Of a DNA stretch of 64,000 nucleotides, positions 8,584 to 17,907 are shown one piece after another. Each line of letters starts with the position of its first letter. Positions within the stretch are counted from its first letter, which is position 1. This DNA comes from Fluviicola sp. XM-24bin1 (GTDB lineage Bacteria > Bacteroidota > Bacteroidia > Flavobacteriales_D > Crocinitomicaceae), in the NCBI GenBank assembly GCA_003149635.1, contig QCWI01000009.1, forward strand, positions 62,001 to 126,000, given 5' to 3'. Below the pieces are notes generated by a model. That model was not told the DNA's origin and made no database searches. It saw only the letters and a list, made by a program, of their open reading frames with translations. The translations under genes were made by a program, and so were the position numbers.

Positions 8584-8771
8584 AAAAAAGAAGAAAGAAC
8601 CGCTTCACTAAAAGAAGAAAGACTATGACCTGTCTTTTCTCTTTGCTCTTTTTTCTAGCATTCCGTTCGCTTCGCTCTCTTCTAGACCTGTTCTTTCTGC
8701 AAAACCTGAATCTGACTAGCGTCTGGTGTTTTCCAGTCCAGCATCTATTCCTACAATCAAACGCACAAAAA

Positions 8772-8799
8772 AATCCGGTAGACATACATCTACCGGATT
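8772..8799 (-). terminator. Terminator of the T9SS/adhesin operon
   Basis: AATCCGGTAGA (8772-8782) pairs perfectly with TCTACCGGATT (8789-8799) around a 6-base loop. On the minus strand it is followed by seven T residues, right after the PD40/SprB-repeat gene. The rest of the 8584-8826 gap holds pyrimidine-rich repeat sequence and no gene. Confidence 0.9.
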
Positions 8800-8826
8800 C
8801 CCAATACAAATTATATTGTGCCGATC

Positions 8827-10341
8827 TTATTCCGTTTCTAATCGAACGAACTGGTAAGGTCCGTACTTGCTGCGATTTCCTGCGTCGTTCTCGTACGCTG
8901 GCCCGTCTACTTTCGCAGAGACAATTACCACGTTCACTTTGTCTGCGTAATTCTTCTTGAAGTAATCCAATAGATCGTACTTCATGTTCTCCGCACGCTT
9001 GTTCGCCAATGCTTCGTTGGATCCAAATGTTTGTGTTGGAACCGTTGAAGCAGAAGAGTAGATTTTGATCGTTACAGAAGTACGACCTTCATCCAAATCC
9101 TTTTTGATAGACTTCAAGAACTTTTTCAAATCTCCCTTGCTTGGAGACAACTTGTTCTTGTTGTAAGCGAACAAGTGTTTGAAATCGTAGTTTTCGTATT
9201 GTCTAACTACAACAGGATCGATAACTTTTTCTGGCTCATCCAATGAACACATAGTAATTGCTTCTTGCCCAACGGCGTCAATTACAGTAACCGAGTAATC
9301 ACCAGCCTTCAATCCGAAGATATCTTCTGAGCTATCGCCATTTGACCATTTGTAGGTGTAAGGCCCGGCTCCACCGTTAATTCTAAGATCTACTGAACCA
9401 TCTTCTCCACCATATACGGATACATTGGTTCCAACACATGAAATTACCAATGGCGGTGGCGTAAGGATGTCAATCATGTAGATATCACTTCGTTCGCCTT
9501 CTCGGTTACTTGACCAATACGCGCTTTTTCCAGTGTAGCTAAAATAAGCGTCAAACTTCTCAGAGTTAATTCGATTTCCAAGGTTTACTGGAGTCGACCA
9601 ATCAGTCCATCCGCTTTGTTTCACACTATAAAAAATGTCTGCATCTCCTTCTCCACCCATTCCATTGCTGGAAAAGAATAAAGTGTCCATGGAAGCTGTT
9701 AAGAACGGAGAAATTTCATATCCTGTTGAATTGATTGCATTCCCCATGTGTTGAGGTGCCGACCAAGAGTCACCAGTTTTCGTAGAAACATATAAATCCT
9801 CCTCACCAAGTGATCCTGGCCCTTTGTGGGAAATAATGATTGCATCTCCATTTGAACTCACATGGAATCCATAAAAGTCACCATCAATGTCCAACCCTGG
9901 GATTTCAATTCCCTCGGGCTTGCCCCATGATCCGTTTTTGTTCTTAGATCCTGCGATTCCTTTCTGCGTATCTTTCTTTCCTGCGTACGTATTCAAAAGA
10001 TACAAGATGTCGCCGCCACTGGACAACCCAACAATACCGTTGTGGAACTTGTTATTAAGTCCACTTACCTTTTTTAGGTCGCCGTAGCTTCCATCTTCCT
10101 GACGCATACTTTGCCAGATATCTTGATCATTCATACCTCCCGTATTCGACTCATCAAATGTTCGCACGAAGTATAAGATGGAGCTGTCATTCGAAAATAC
10201 AGGCATACTTTCCTCTGATGCTTCTCTGTTGACAGTTCCCGGCAGTTTTACCGGATCAGTGTAATCCCACCATTGTGCATTAAGTCCAAGAGATACCAGA
10301 CATCCGATTGTTCCGAGAATAATCTTCTTTTTCATCATCAT
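8827..10341 (-). CDS. PD40-propeller / SprB-repeat envelope protein with OmpA-like C-terminus
   Basis: A secreted protein of about 504 residues. A signal peptide (MMMKKKIILGTIGCLVSLGLNA) is followed by repeated PD40/WD40-like blades (ASEESMPVFSNDSSILYFVR, SPFLTASMDTLFFSSNGMGG, DAYFSYTGKSAYWSSNREG). One SprB repeat follows (GGEDGSVDLRINGGAGPYTYKW ... LKAGDYSVTVIDA), then a C-terminal region with OmpA-like spacing (SNEALANKRAENMKYDLLDYF). The layout recalls PorE-like subunits and the proteins encoded with PorP/SprF. Peptidoglycan binding is an inference; the classic OmpA motif is weak. The start at the ATG triplet avoids overlap with the upstream gene, though the frame opens at 10374. Confidence 0.8.
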   Translation of the reverse strand: MMMKKKIILGTIGCLVSLGLNAQWWDYTDPVKLPGTVNREASEESMPVFSNDSSILYFVRTFDESNTGGMNDQDIWQSMRQEDGSYGDLKKVSGLNNKFHNGIVGLSSGGDILYLLNTYAGKKDTQKGIAGSKNKNGSWGKPEGIEIPGLDIDGDFYGFHVSSNGDAIIISHKGPGSLGEEDLYVSTKTGDSWSAPQHMGNAINSTGYEISPFLTASMDTLFFSSNGMGGEGDADIFYSVKQSGWTDWSTPVNLGNRINSEKFDAYFSYTGKSAYWSSNREGERSDIYMIDILTPPPLVISCVGTNVSVYGGEDGSVDLRINGGAGPYTYKWSNGDSSEDIFGLKAGDYSVTVIDAVGQEAITMCSLDEPEKVIDPVVVRQYENYDFKHLFAYNKNKLSPSKGDLKKFLKSIKKDLDEGRTSVTIKIYSSASTVPTQTFGSNEALANKRAENMKYDLLDYFKKNYADKVNVVIVSAKVDGPAYENDAGNRSKYGPYQFVRLETE

Positions 10342-10357
10342 TTTTTGCAGGATTATT

Positions 10358-11353
10358 TTAGTCATTTCTACCAATCATGAGACCCAATACCAATTCATGT
10401 CCTCCTGAAGAGTAATTATTGAATTCTGAAATGGAGAAATCGTACGAGTAACCCAATTTGAATCTTCTACTTATGTTGCATCCAAGCATTCCGATAATAG
10501 CGTCTGTGTGACGGTACGAAGCCGCAAACCACAACCATTCATTGTACTCAAACTGCAAAGATCCTTCGATCGTTGTCGGTGCTGGACTCATCATCTTTAC
10601 CAAAATCGATGGCATCATTGTCCATTGATCAGTAAGATTGAATCGATAACCTCCTGTAAAGTTCAAGTGAATTTGCGGATCGAAGTTCGCTGTTCCTTGT
10701 CCAAAACGAACCAAGTCAGTAGTCAATTGATCGGCTGATACCCCAGCGTACACTCCATCTCCGTAAAAGAAAAGTCCTGCTCCGATATCCATAAAGTTCA
10801 AGCTGCTTTGATTTGCCATGTAAGTATCGTACACGGCATCGGTAACAACTGGCCCCGTATAACCTGGCATCTGAGACAAAACAGTCGCTCTATCCTGCAA
10901 GAAGGTACTATTCGAGATACCCAACTTTGTTCCGAACGAGATGTTATAATTTCTCGAGATCGGTAAATGGATCGCATAAATCCCGGAGAACGAAATATCG
11001 CGGAAGGCCCCGTACTGATCGGCAACCACCTGTCCGGCAATCGCATGTTTGATTTTTCCGGTATTCACCTTTGGACTTGGCATCGGGCCGTAACTGGTAC
11101 GCAACGATGGGTTGTAACGTACTTTGTTTCTGGACAACACCGTTGATCCGTAAGCATAAGCAGTATTCGGTGAGTTTTCAATTCCCACCCATTGCATGCG
11201 GCCTCCTAGCGTAATGTCTAAGAAGTCGTACATACCTGCTGCTCCGGGGTTCACCATAATTTGGTTCCGGTTGTACTGACTGTACTGTGGTAGCTGTTGG
11301 GCAAACGAATACCCACTAACACCAACGAGGAAAAGTAGTAATAGCTTTTTCAT
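10358..11353 (-). CDS. PorP/SprF-family type IX secretion membrane protein
   Basis: This 331-residue outer-membrane protein has a cleavable signal (MKKLLLLFLVGVSGYSFAQ) and then the PorP/SprF start QLPQYSQYNRNQIMVNPGAAGM. Amphipathic strands run to the end. PorP/SprF proteins work with type B sorting-domain cargo, as SprF does for SprB in Flavobacterium. The gene is nine bases downstream of a giant adhesin with just such a domain and upstream of a PD40 protein, the usual cluster. It is therefore probably the dedicated attachment partner of that adhesin. Confidence 0.93.
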   Translation of the reverse strand: MKKLLLLFLVGVSGYSFAQQLPQYSQYNRNQIMVNPGAAGMYDFLDITLGGRMQWVGIENSPNTAYAYGSTVLSRNKVRYNPSLRTSYGPMPSPKVNTGKIKHAIAGQVVADQYGAFRDISFSGIYAIHLPISRNYNISFGTKLGISNSTFLQDRATVLSQMPGYTGPVVTDAVYDTYMANQSSLNFMDIGAGLFFYGDGVYAGVSADQLTTDLVRFGQGTANFDPQIHLNFTGGYRFNLTDQWTMMPSILVKMMSPAPTTIEGSLQFEYNEWLWFAASYRHTDAIIGMLGCNISRRFKLGYSYDFSISEFNNYSSGGHELVLGLMIGRND

Positions 11354-11362
11354 GGCTTTTCA

Positions 11363-14300
11363 TTATTTCATGATGGTAACAGTTCCCTTTGCAGAACCGC
11401 CTTCTTCATCATTGAATTCGATAATATAGTAATAAGATCCCACAGGTAGTAGTTGTCCGTTATAAGATCCATCCCATTTCTGCGTGTCATATCCTCCTTG
11501 AGGTGACTCATATAATTGAGAACCCCATCGGTTAAAGATACGAACCACATGATTAGGATAAGCATTTGTTAAGTTTTCAATTTCCCATACATCGTGAGCA
11601 TTATCATCTCCCGGTGTGAACGCTGTAGGTACAATGATATCACAAACGGTAATTGTAATAATCACCTCGCTAGCAGGTCCTTCACATCCGTTCAACGTTT
11701 CAGTCACGTAGTAGGACGTAGTACCAACCGTGTTCGTTGGCTCGTAAACGGCTGTTGTTGCTAATACACCTGTCAATGTTGCGTCATCGTACCAAGTGAA
11801 AGTGCCTCCTGAACCTGAAGCCGTCAATGGATCCAAGGTTGCTGTAGAACAGAACTCTCCACTTGTACCAGCAGTTGGCGCCGCAGGAATTGGATTCACA
11901 ACGATCGTCTCGGTACCTGTCGCTGAATTGCTACATACGGCATCGTCGATTGACTGCAATACATATACACCTGGAGCATTACCCAAATCAATTGGAGACG
12001 TTGCTCCCGTTGCTTGCTGCGGTGTTCCATCCAATGTGTAATTGATCGTCCATGACGACTGCCCCGCAACATCCACAAGAATGTTATTGATGGCATCGCC
12101 TTGACAATACGTTGCTCCTCCCGATATTGCAGATACGGTCGGAAGTACGTTCACAGTCAAGTTGAATGGCTCTTCGCTTGAACATCCATTTGCACCGTCA
12201 AATGCATAGAGTGTAATTGTCCCTGCTGTGCTGTAGCTATCTCCTACCAAATATTCTGTTCCTGTACCTCCCATTCCTGTCCAGTAAGACGCGTTTCCAG
12301 TTACGTTAGTTCCTGTAATTGCTGAGAATGTGAAATCAGCACATACCGCTGTATCGGCAATTGGGTCGATCACTGGCGTATCGAATACTGTTAAGTCAAT
12401 TGTCGAAGTGGCCGTACAACCATTGTTATCCGTAACCGTGTAAATCAAGTTGTACGATCCTCCAGTTGCATTGCTGAAGTTTGGTGTTTGGTTGTTCGTA
12501 GCATCCAATGATCCAGCACCAGCGCCCGTCCAATCGTGCGTAGTATAAACGCCACTACCACCACTTGGGTTTCCATCCATCGCAAGAACATCTCCTGCAC
12601 ACACCTCAGCTGGGTTCGGAAGGATGCTTGCCGTAGGATTAGGATTTACCGTTACGGTTGTTGTAATGGAATCTGTACATCCGATGGCATCAGAAATAAC
12701 CACTTGGAAGATTTCTCCATCGGTTACACCTGTTGCGGTTGTGGCAGCTGTACCCGGAGAGTTAATCGCTGCAGTTCCGTTCAATGAAGTCCAATTCCAT
12801 GAGGTGGCAACTCCTCCGTTTTCAGTCAATGTAACGGTTGTTCCGTCACAAATTGGCCCATCGTTAATTGCTGCCACGTTTGGAGTCGGGTTTACTGTAA
12901 CAGTAGTTGTGATGGAATCCGTACAACCACTAGCATCAGAAATGACCACCTGGAAGATTTCTCCATTTGTTACTCCCGTTGCAGTCGTCGTTCCTGTGCT
13001 TGGTGTATTAATCGCAGCTGAACCGTTCAATGATGTCCAGTTCCAAGTAGTTGCGGCTCCACCATTTTCGGTCAATATAATCGTTTCTCCATCACAAATT
13101 GGCCCGCTGTTAATAGCAGCCACGTTTGGAGTTGGATTCACGGTTACGGTTGTTGTAATGGAATCCGTACATCCACTTGCATCAGAAATTACCACTTGGA
13201 ATACTTCTCCGTTGGTTACTCCCGTTGCGGTTGTCGTTCCTGCACTTGGCGTGTTAATCACTGCTGATCCATTCAAAGAAGTCCAGTTCCACGTTGTAGC
13301 AGCTCCTCCGTTCTCTGTCAATGTCACTGTTTCACCAGCACAAATTGGCCCGTTGTTAATAGCTCCTGCGTTTGGAGCAGGGTTCACCGTTACCGTTGTT
13401 GTGATTGAATCTGTACAACCGTTCGCGTCGCCTACCACAACTTGGAAGATTTCACCGTTCGTAACCCCTGTTGCTGCAGTTGAAGCATTACTTGGTGTTG
13501 CAATCACAGCTGAACCGTTCAACGATGTCCAATTCCATGATGTACCATCACCAGCATCTTCAGTCAAGTTTAATGTTTCACCAAGACAAATTGGGCTGTC
13601 GGTAGTAATGTTCATCATTGGAGCTGCATTTACGGTAACAGAAACGATATCGGTTGCCGTACATCCACTGTTGTCAATTACGGTATAATCCAAATCATAG
13701 ATTCCGGCCGTCGTAGTATTGAAAATCGGATTTGGAATCGTAGTGTTATCCAATGACCCCGCTCCTGAATTTGTCCAGGAGTGCGATGTGTAAACTCCGC
13801 TACCACCAGTTGGGTTACCATTCATTTGAAGATCCTCTCCAACACAAACCGTCCCCGGATTTGGCGTAATATTCACCGTTGGATTTTCATTGATTGTGAT
13901 GGTAAAGCTCAATTCGACATCACAAGCTCCGTTACTGTCATATGCATATACCGTGATGTTCGTAGGTGCCGTAAATACCGTATCATCCAAGATCGGGCTT
14001 GAACCTCCAGAATTGTAATAGAATCCTACTCCAGCTGTTAAATTTGTTCCCGTGATCATGGAATAATCCAAAGTGTAATCGACGTTACATGCCGTAGTAT
14101 CTGGAATGAAATTAATTACAGGAGCTCCTGGGTTAATTAATACTTCGCTCGTCACGTTTGAGATACATCCGTTGGCATCTGTAAATGTTACGTTGTATGA
14201 CCCTGCTCCAAGTCCAGTAATGTCGTCCGGCAAAGTCATCGCCTGTGGCCCGCCAGAAGTAGTTCCTGTCCAAGAAACAGTTCCGTTCGGCGTAGCTCCT

Positions 14301-16903
14301 GATGTCAAGGTAACTTGAATGCTTCCGTCTGTAAGGTTACATCCAGATGGCGTTGTCGTATCTGAAGCAATCACTGGATTGTCCCAAACATTTACTGTAA
14401 TATCATCAGTTGCCGTACACCCATTATCGTCAATAACAGTGTACGTGAGATCGTAAGTTCCTCCCGTCGCATTGTTGAATATTGGATTTACAATATTGGT
14501 CGCATTCAAAGATCCTGCACCGGTATTCGTCCAAGCGTGCGACGTGTAAACGCCACCTCCTCCCGCCGGATTTCCGTTCAGCCCTAAATCAACCCCAGCA
14601 CAAACGTTGGCTGGATCGGGAGTGATATTGGCTGTCGGATTTGGATGTACAGTTACGGAAATAGTATCGGCACCCGAACATCCGGCGTCATCCACAACGG
14701 TGTAAATAATTTCGTATGCACCCGGGATAGCATTATTGAACGTTGTAGTTGGAGTGTTCAATGGTGTCAAAGAACCTGCTCCAGCTCCCGACCACGTATG
14801 TGTTGTGTACGTTCCACTACCTCCAGAAGTATTTCCGTTCAACGCAAGATTGAGACCCGCGCAAATTTCGGCTGGGTTCGGTGTAATTCCAGTCGTTGGC
14901 CCGGCTGTAATCGTTACTGTAAAAGAAACTTCATCGAAACAAACAGGTGAAGTCGCCGTTGCATCATATGCATAGAGCGTAAGGGAAGTTGAAATCCAAT
15001 CTCCTGCATTGTACTGCGTACCTGTTCCGTTTGGTCCTGTGTAATACGCTTGGTTTCCAGTTAAGAAGGTTCCAGAAATAGCACTCAATTGAACACTATC
15101 ACAGTTGGCAAGATTCGTAATTGGATCCAAAATTGGCGATTGCACAATTGTCAATTGGAAGGTTTCTTCATCAAAACACGTCGGCGTTGACATAGTGCTA
15201 TCATAAGCATAAAGTGTTACTGGGTATCCTGGGAAATCTGCATAGTTGATTGTTGCTCCCTCGGCATATTGCGTTCCAGTTCCACCTGCCCCTGTGTAGT
15301 ACGCCTCGTTTCCTGTCAATGTTCCAGTAAGGTTTGGCAATACGTATGAATCACATGCAGTAACATTCGAAATCGGATCGATGTCCGGTTGTGGTGTAAC
15401 TGTTACGTCTACCGTAATCGGAGGGCCAACACATCCTGCAGCTGTTGGTGTTACCGTGTATTGAACCAACTCTGGCCCAGCTCCTGTCAATGTCAATGCA
15501 TCATTGATTGTTGATGTTGTCTGAGTTGTAGTTGTTTCACCCGTTACGTTTCCATTTGGTGTAGCTGACCACTCCCAAGTCGTTCCTCCAATGTTACTTG
15601 TCAATGCAATATTGACTGCATTTCCAGAACAAACCTCAGTTGGGTTCGGAGTACCCGTAGCTACAGGGAAGTTAACAGTGATATTCACACTTGATGTTGT
15701 TGTACATCCTAAAGCGTCTGTAACCTCTAAAGTAACAATGTAGTTTCCTGTTGTGGTGTACGTATGTGAAGGGTTCTGTGCTGTTGACGTCGTACCATCT
15801 CCAAATGTCCAAAGGAACGTCGAGTTCGTTGTTTGACATGTTTTTGAGAAGTCATAAACGCCACAAGCTGGGTTTGTGAATGAAAACGCAGCGTCTGGTC
15901 CGATAAGCGCAGTACCGCCACCACAAGCACCACCCCACGTCAAGGTGAATCCACTGTTTGAAGAACTAAAGTTGTCAACAAGAAGTGCGTAGGTTTGACC
16001 AGCCGTAGCATTGATCACTACATTTTCCCATGCTGCTGGCCCACCAAAACATCCAGACCCACTGGAAACGGCTCCGGGTTCGTCATTGGCAATATCTGGG
16101 CATGTCGAAATTCCTGTTGAGCCTCGACATCCGCTCCAGTTACACGCTACCGCCGATGGCGTTGCACTTGCCGTAGTCGGACATCCAGCTGTTGTAATAT
16201 CAAAGAGTGCCCAGTCGTAGTCATCGTTGCTCACGGCCGGGTTAATGTTAAATTCTAGGGTACCGCTACATCCAATAGTAAACTGGAACCATTTTGATTG
16301 GCGCTCTCCTCCAGATCCCCAACACGTGTTACTCGTGGTTATCTCCTGGACACCAAATCCAGCCGAAGATGTGGTTTGAGATACTTGAGAGTCATCACAC
16401 AAAATTGCAGAAGTCGGACAGTCCTGACCAGAAACAACTGGTGGATTGTAGTTATTGATACACAATTGGAAGTCACCCTCCGTTCCCGTATTTTCGTTGG
16501 AAATGGTAATGTAGTATAGTGTTCCTGGTTGTAATCCGTTGACTGTTCCCGTCAAAACGGATGGTCCACAATCGGAACCTGCAATACCAAGACCCGTACA
16601 AGGCCCCGTTGCTTCTGCTAAAACAAACTCTATATCTCCCGTCCAAGCTCCAGAAGTCAGCACCGTGTAATCCAGGGACGCACTCGTTGCAGTAAATGTG
16701 TACCAGACATCAGGGTGGGTTCCACCTCCTTGACATCCAACCGCTCCTACCCAGTTATCGGCAGCGAGAACAGTTGTTCCGTTTACACACCCGTTGGATG
16801 GGTTAATAGGTAAAGCACCAGCACATGCATCATTTGCAGGCTGAGCGTATGATAAAATTGACGTTAACCCGAAAGTTAAGACAAGGGTAATTTTCTTAAA
16901 CAT
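11363..16903 (-). CDS. Giant repeat adhesin with type B T9SS sorting domain
   Basis: An 1846-residue secreted protein. A signal peptide (residues 1-20) leads into two Cys-rich N-terminal domains (21-330) and a PKD domain (about 337-410, WTFGDGTTS...HTY). Three interleaved Ig-like repeat families follow: C-type units (about 508-586, 592-665, 930-1004, 1512-1583), B-type units (673-752, 757-838, 1010-1090, 1425-1507) and four A-type units of exactly 82 residues (1092-1419). A SprB-like unit lies near 845-922. The C-terminal about 90 residues (from IIVPTAFTPGDDNAHD, with IFNRWGSQLYES) are the gliding/type B sorting domain recognised by T9SS. A cell-surface adhesin or gliding role is inferred. 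Confidence 0.93.
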   Translation of the reverse strand: MFKKITLVLTFGLTSILSYAQPANDACAGALPINPSNGCVNGTTVLAADNWVGAVGCQGGGTHPDVWYTFTATSASLDYTVLTSGAWTGDIEFVLAEATGPCTGLGIAGSDCGPSVLTGTVNGLQPGTLYYITISNENTGTEGDFQLCINNYNPPVVSGQDCPTSAILCDDSQVSQTTSSAGFGVQEITTSNTCWGSGGERQSKWFQFTIGCSGTLEFNINPAVSNDDYDWALFDITTAGCPTTASATPSAVACNWSGCRGSTGISTCPDIANDEPGAVSSGSGCFGGPAAWENVVINATAGQTYALLVDNFSSSNSGFTLTWGGACGGGTALIGPDAAFSFTNPACGVYDFSKTCQTTNSTFLWTFGDGTTSTAQNPSHTYTTTGNYIVTLEVTDALGCTTTSSVNITVNFPVATGTPNPTEVCSGNAVNIALTSNIGGTTWEWSATPNGNVTGETTTTQTTSTINDALTLTGAGPELVQYTVTPTAAGCVGPPITVDVTVTPQPDIDPISNVTACDSYVLPNLTGTLTGNEAYYTGAGGTGTQYAEGATINYADFPGYPVTLYAYDSTMSTPTCFDEETFQLTIVQSPILDPITNLANCDSVQLSAISGTFLTGNQAYYTGPNGTGTQYNAGDWISTSLTLYAYDATATSPVCFDEVSFTVTITAGPTTGITPNPAEICAGLNLALNGNTSGGSGTYTTHTWSGAGAGSLTPLNTPTTTFNNAIPGAYEIIYTVVDDAGCSGADTISVTVHPNPTANITPDPANVCAGVDLGLNGNPAGGGGVYTSHAWTNTGAGSLNATNIVNPIFNNATGGTYDLTYTVIDDNGCTATDDITVNVWDNPVIASDTTTPSGCNLTDGSIQVTLTSGATPNGTVSWTGTTSGGPQAMTLPDDITGLGAGSYNVTFTDANGCISNVTSEVLINPGAPVINFIPDTTACNVDYTLDYSMITGTNLTAGVGFYYNSGGSSPILDDTVFTAPTNITVYAYDSNGACDVELSFTITINENPTVNITPNPGTVCVGEDLQMNGNPTGGSGVYTSHSWTNSGAGSLDNTTIPNPIFNTTTAGIYDLDYTVIDNSGCTATDIVSVTVNAAPMMNITTDSPICLGETLNLTEDAGDGTSWNWTSLNGSAVIATPSNASTAATGVTNGEIFQVVVGDANGCTDSITTTVTVNPAPNAGAINNGPICAGETVTLTENGGAATTWNWTSLNGSAVINTPSAGTTTATGVTNGEVFQVVISDASGCTDSITTTVTVNPTPNVAAINSGPICDGETIILTENGGAATTWNWTSLNGSAAINTPSTGTTTATGVTNGEIFQVVISDASGCTDSITTTVTVNPTPNVAAINDGPICDGTTVTLTENGGVATSWNWTSLNGTAAINSPGTAATTATGVTDGEIFQVVISDAIGCTDSITTTVTVNPNPTASILPNPAEVCAGDVLAMDGNPSGGSGVYTTHDWTGAGAGSLDATNNQTPNFSNATGGSYNLIYTVTDNNGCTATSTIDLTVFDTPVIDPIADTAVCADFTFSAITGTNVTGNASYWTGMGGTGTEYLVGDSYSTAGTITLYAFDGANGCSSEEPFNLTVNVLPTVSAISGGATYCQGDAINNILVDVAGQSSWTINYTLDGTPQQATGATSPIDLGNAPGVYVLQSIDDAVCSNSATGTETIVVNPIPAAPTAGTSGEFCSTATLDPLTASGSGGTFTWYDDATLTGVLATTAVYEPTNTVGTTSYYVTETLNGCEGPASEVIITITVCDIIVPTAFTPGDDNAHDVWEIENLTNAYPNHVVRIFNRWGSQLYESPQGGYDTQKWDGSYNGQLLPVGSYYYIIEFNDEEGGSAKGTVTIMK
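12647..13630 (-). repeat. Four tandem 82-codon repeats in the adhesin gene
   Basis: The motif [SG]PIC falls at residues 1103, 1185, 1267 and 1349, an exact 82-residue (246-base) period. Each unit also carries WNWTSLNG, ATGVT[ND]GE and GCTDSITTTVTV. DNA identity between the middle units is high, which suggests recent duplication and possible length variation by recombination. Confidence 0.9.
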
Positions 16904-16911
16904 TTCGGGTA

Positions 16912-17208
16912 TTATTTAGATTTCAATTCATCACGAGACGGAATATAAACCGTCAAAAAAGGACTGTAAAAGATGTACACTCCTTCATGATCGCGACGTT
17001 CTAAAGTTACCATCTGACGGAGCTTAATGTACTCTTCTGTGGTCAAAACCGGCTCCACTTTAGAGCGACGTTGCAATTCAAAAGTGGCTTCATCGGCCAT
17101 GATTGCATTTTGGGCTGGGTTTTGATACGTGAATTGACCCAAGGTCACTTGGCTCTGACCGACGAAAGGTAATAACGCCAGCAGACATACTTGTAGCAGT
17201 AGTTTCAT
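16912..17208 (-). CDS. Small secreted protein at head of adhesin operon
   Basis: A 98-residue protein I do not recognise. It has a clear signal peptide (MKLLLQVCLLALLPFVGQSQ) and a mature part of about 78 residues with many charged residues (RRSKVEPVLTTEEYIKLRQM) and a Tyr/Phe-rich strand (VYIFYSPFLTVYIP). It ends eight bases before the giant adhesin gene on the same strand, so it is the first gene of that operon. It may help assembly of the adhesin, but nothing in the sequence proves that. Confidence 0.7.
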   Translation of the reverse strand: MKLLLQVCLLALLPFVGQSQVTLGQFTYQNPAQNAIMADEATFELQRRSKVEPVLTTEEYIKLRQMVTLERRDHEGVYIFYSPFLTVYIPSRDELKSK

Positions 17209-17325
17209 TAGTCAAAAATTTAGCGGTTGTGAATATTACAAAAATTCGATGATTTGTTAATTTTTCACATTTCAGTTATAGTAAGGTTGTACTATAACTC
17301 ACCATCTCTAACCGTCAACGGAGTC

Positions 17326-17907
17326 CTACTCCATACAGTTGCACGGTTCTTCGAAAATAAATTTGACTTTCGGTAGCTTAGCATACCAATCTTCCTGAAA
17401 ACTAGGCGAAAACTTAATTCCGCTGAGGTCAATTTTTTTCAAATTCTCCAACGAAATAAGCGATTCAGGAAGTGTTCGAATGGGATTGTCCCATAAATCG
17501 ATGTATGTTAGTGATGAAGCACCTGAAATGCATGCAGGAAGCGTTTGCAAATCATTTCTGTTCAAGATCAACTTTTGCAAAGACGTTAATTGACAGACTT
17601 CGTCTGGGAGGGTTTTGAATTTGTTTTGCGACAAATCAAGGTAAATCAATCCCTTCATTTCGCCAATGAAATCTGGCAAATCAGATAGCCTATTCTTCGC
17701 TAAAATGAGATATTGGATGTTTTTGAATTCGGCCAATTCAGCCGGAAGCTCCTCCAGCTTCAATTTATGAAAACTCAAAGCAACTACTTGCTCACGATCC
17801 GTGGAGTCCGATACATCGGCCCAGTGAATTACCTCTACTGAATCCGGAACCTTCGCGAAAGTTGGACTAGTGAGAAGTAGCAAAGAAATTGCGAATAGCA
17901 TCTTCAT
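17326..17907 (-). CDS. Secreted leucine-rich-repeat protein
   Basis: A 193-residue protein with a signal peptide (MKMLFAISLLLLTSPTFA) and about five leucine-rich repeats of 23 residues, for example NIQYLILAKNRLSDLPDFIG, GLIYLDLSQNKFKTLPDEV and SLQKLILNRNDLQTLPACI. It ends with a Cys pair (EEPCNCME). LRRs usually bind proteins; the partner is unknown. The gene start lies inside the end of ribF (41-base overlap), so its translation is probably coupled to ribF. An alternative ATG at 17901 would also overlap. Confidence 0.88.
   Translation of the reverse strand: MKMLFAISLLLLTSPTFAKVPDSVEVIHWADVSDSTDREQVVALSFHKLKLEELPAELAEFKNIQYLILAKNRLSDLPDFIGEMKGLIYLDLSQNKFKTLPDEVCQLTSLQKLILNRNDLQTLPACISGASSLTYIDLWDNPIRTLPESLISLENLKKIDLSGIKFSPSFQEDWYAKLPKVKFIFEEPCNCME

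Noticed and set aside
8625-8960. A 111-codon frame across the intergenic gap and end of the PD40 gene
   Set aside because: It is pyrimidine-rich repeat sequence and terminator translated by chance.
12624-13688. A 354-codon open frame on the plus strand across the adhesin repeats
   Set aside because: It is the reverse complement of the 82-codon repeats; the adhesin frame has a signal peptide, domains and a sorting domain, and this one has none.
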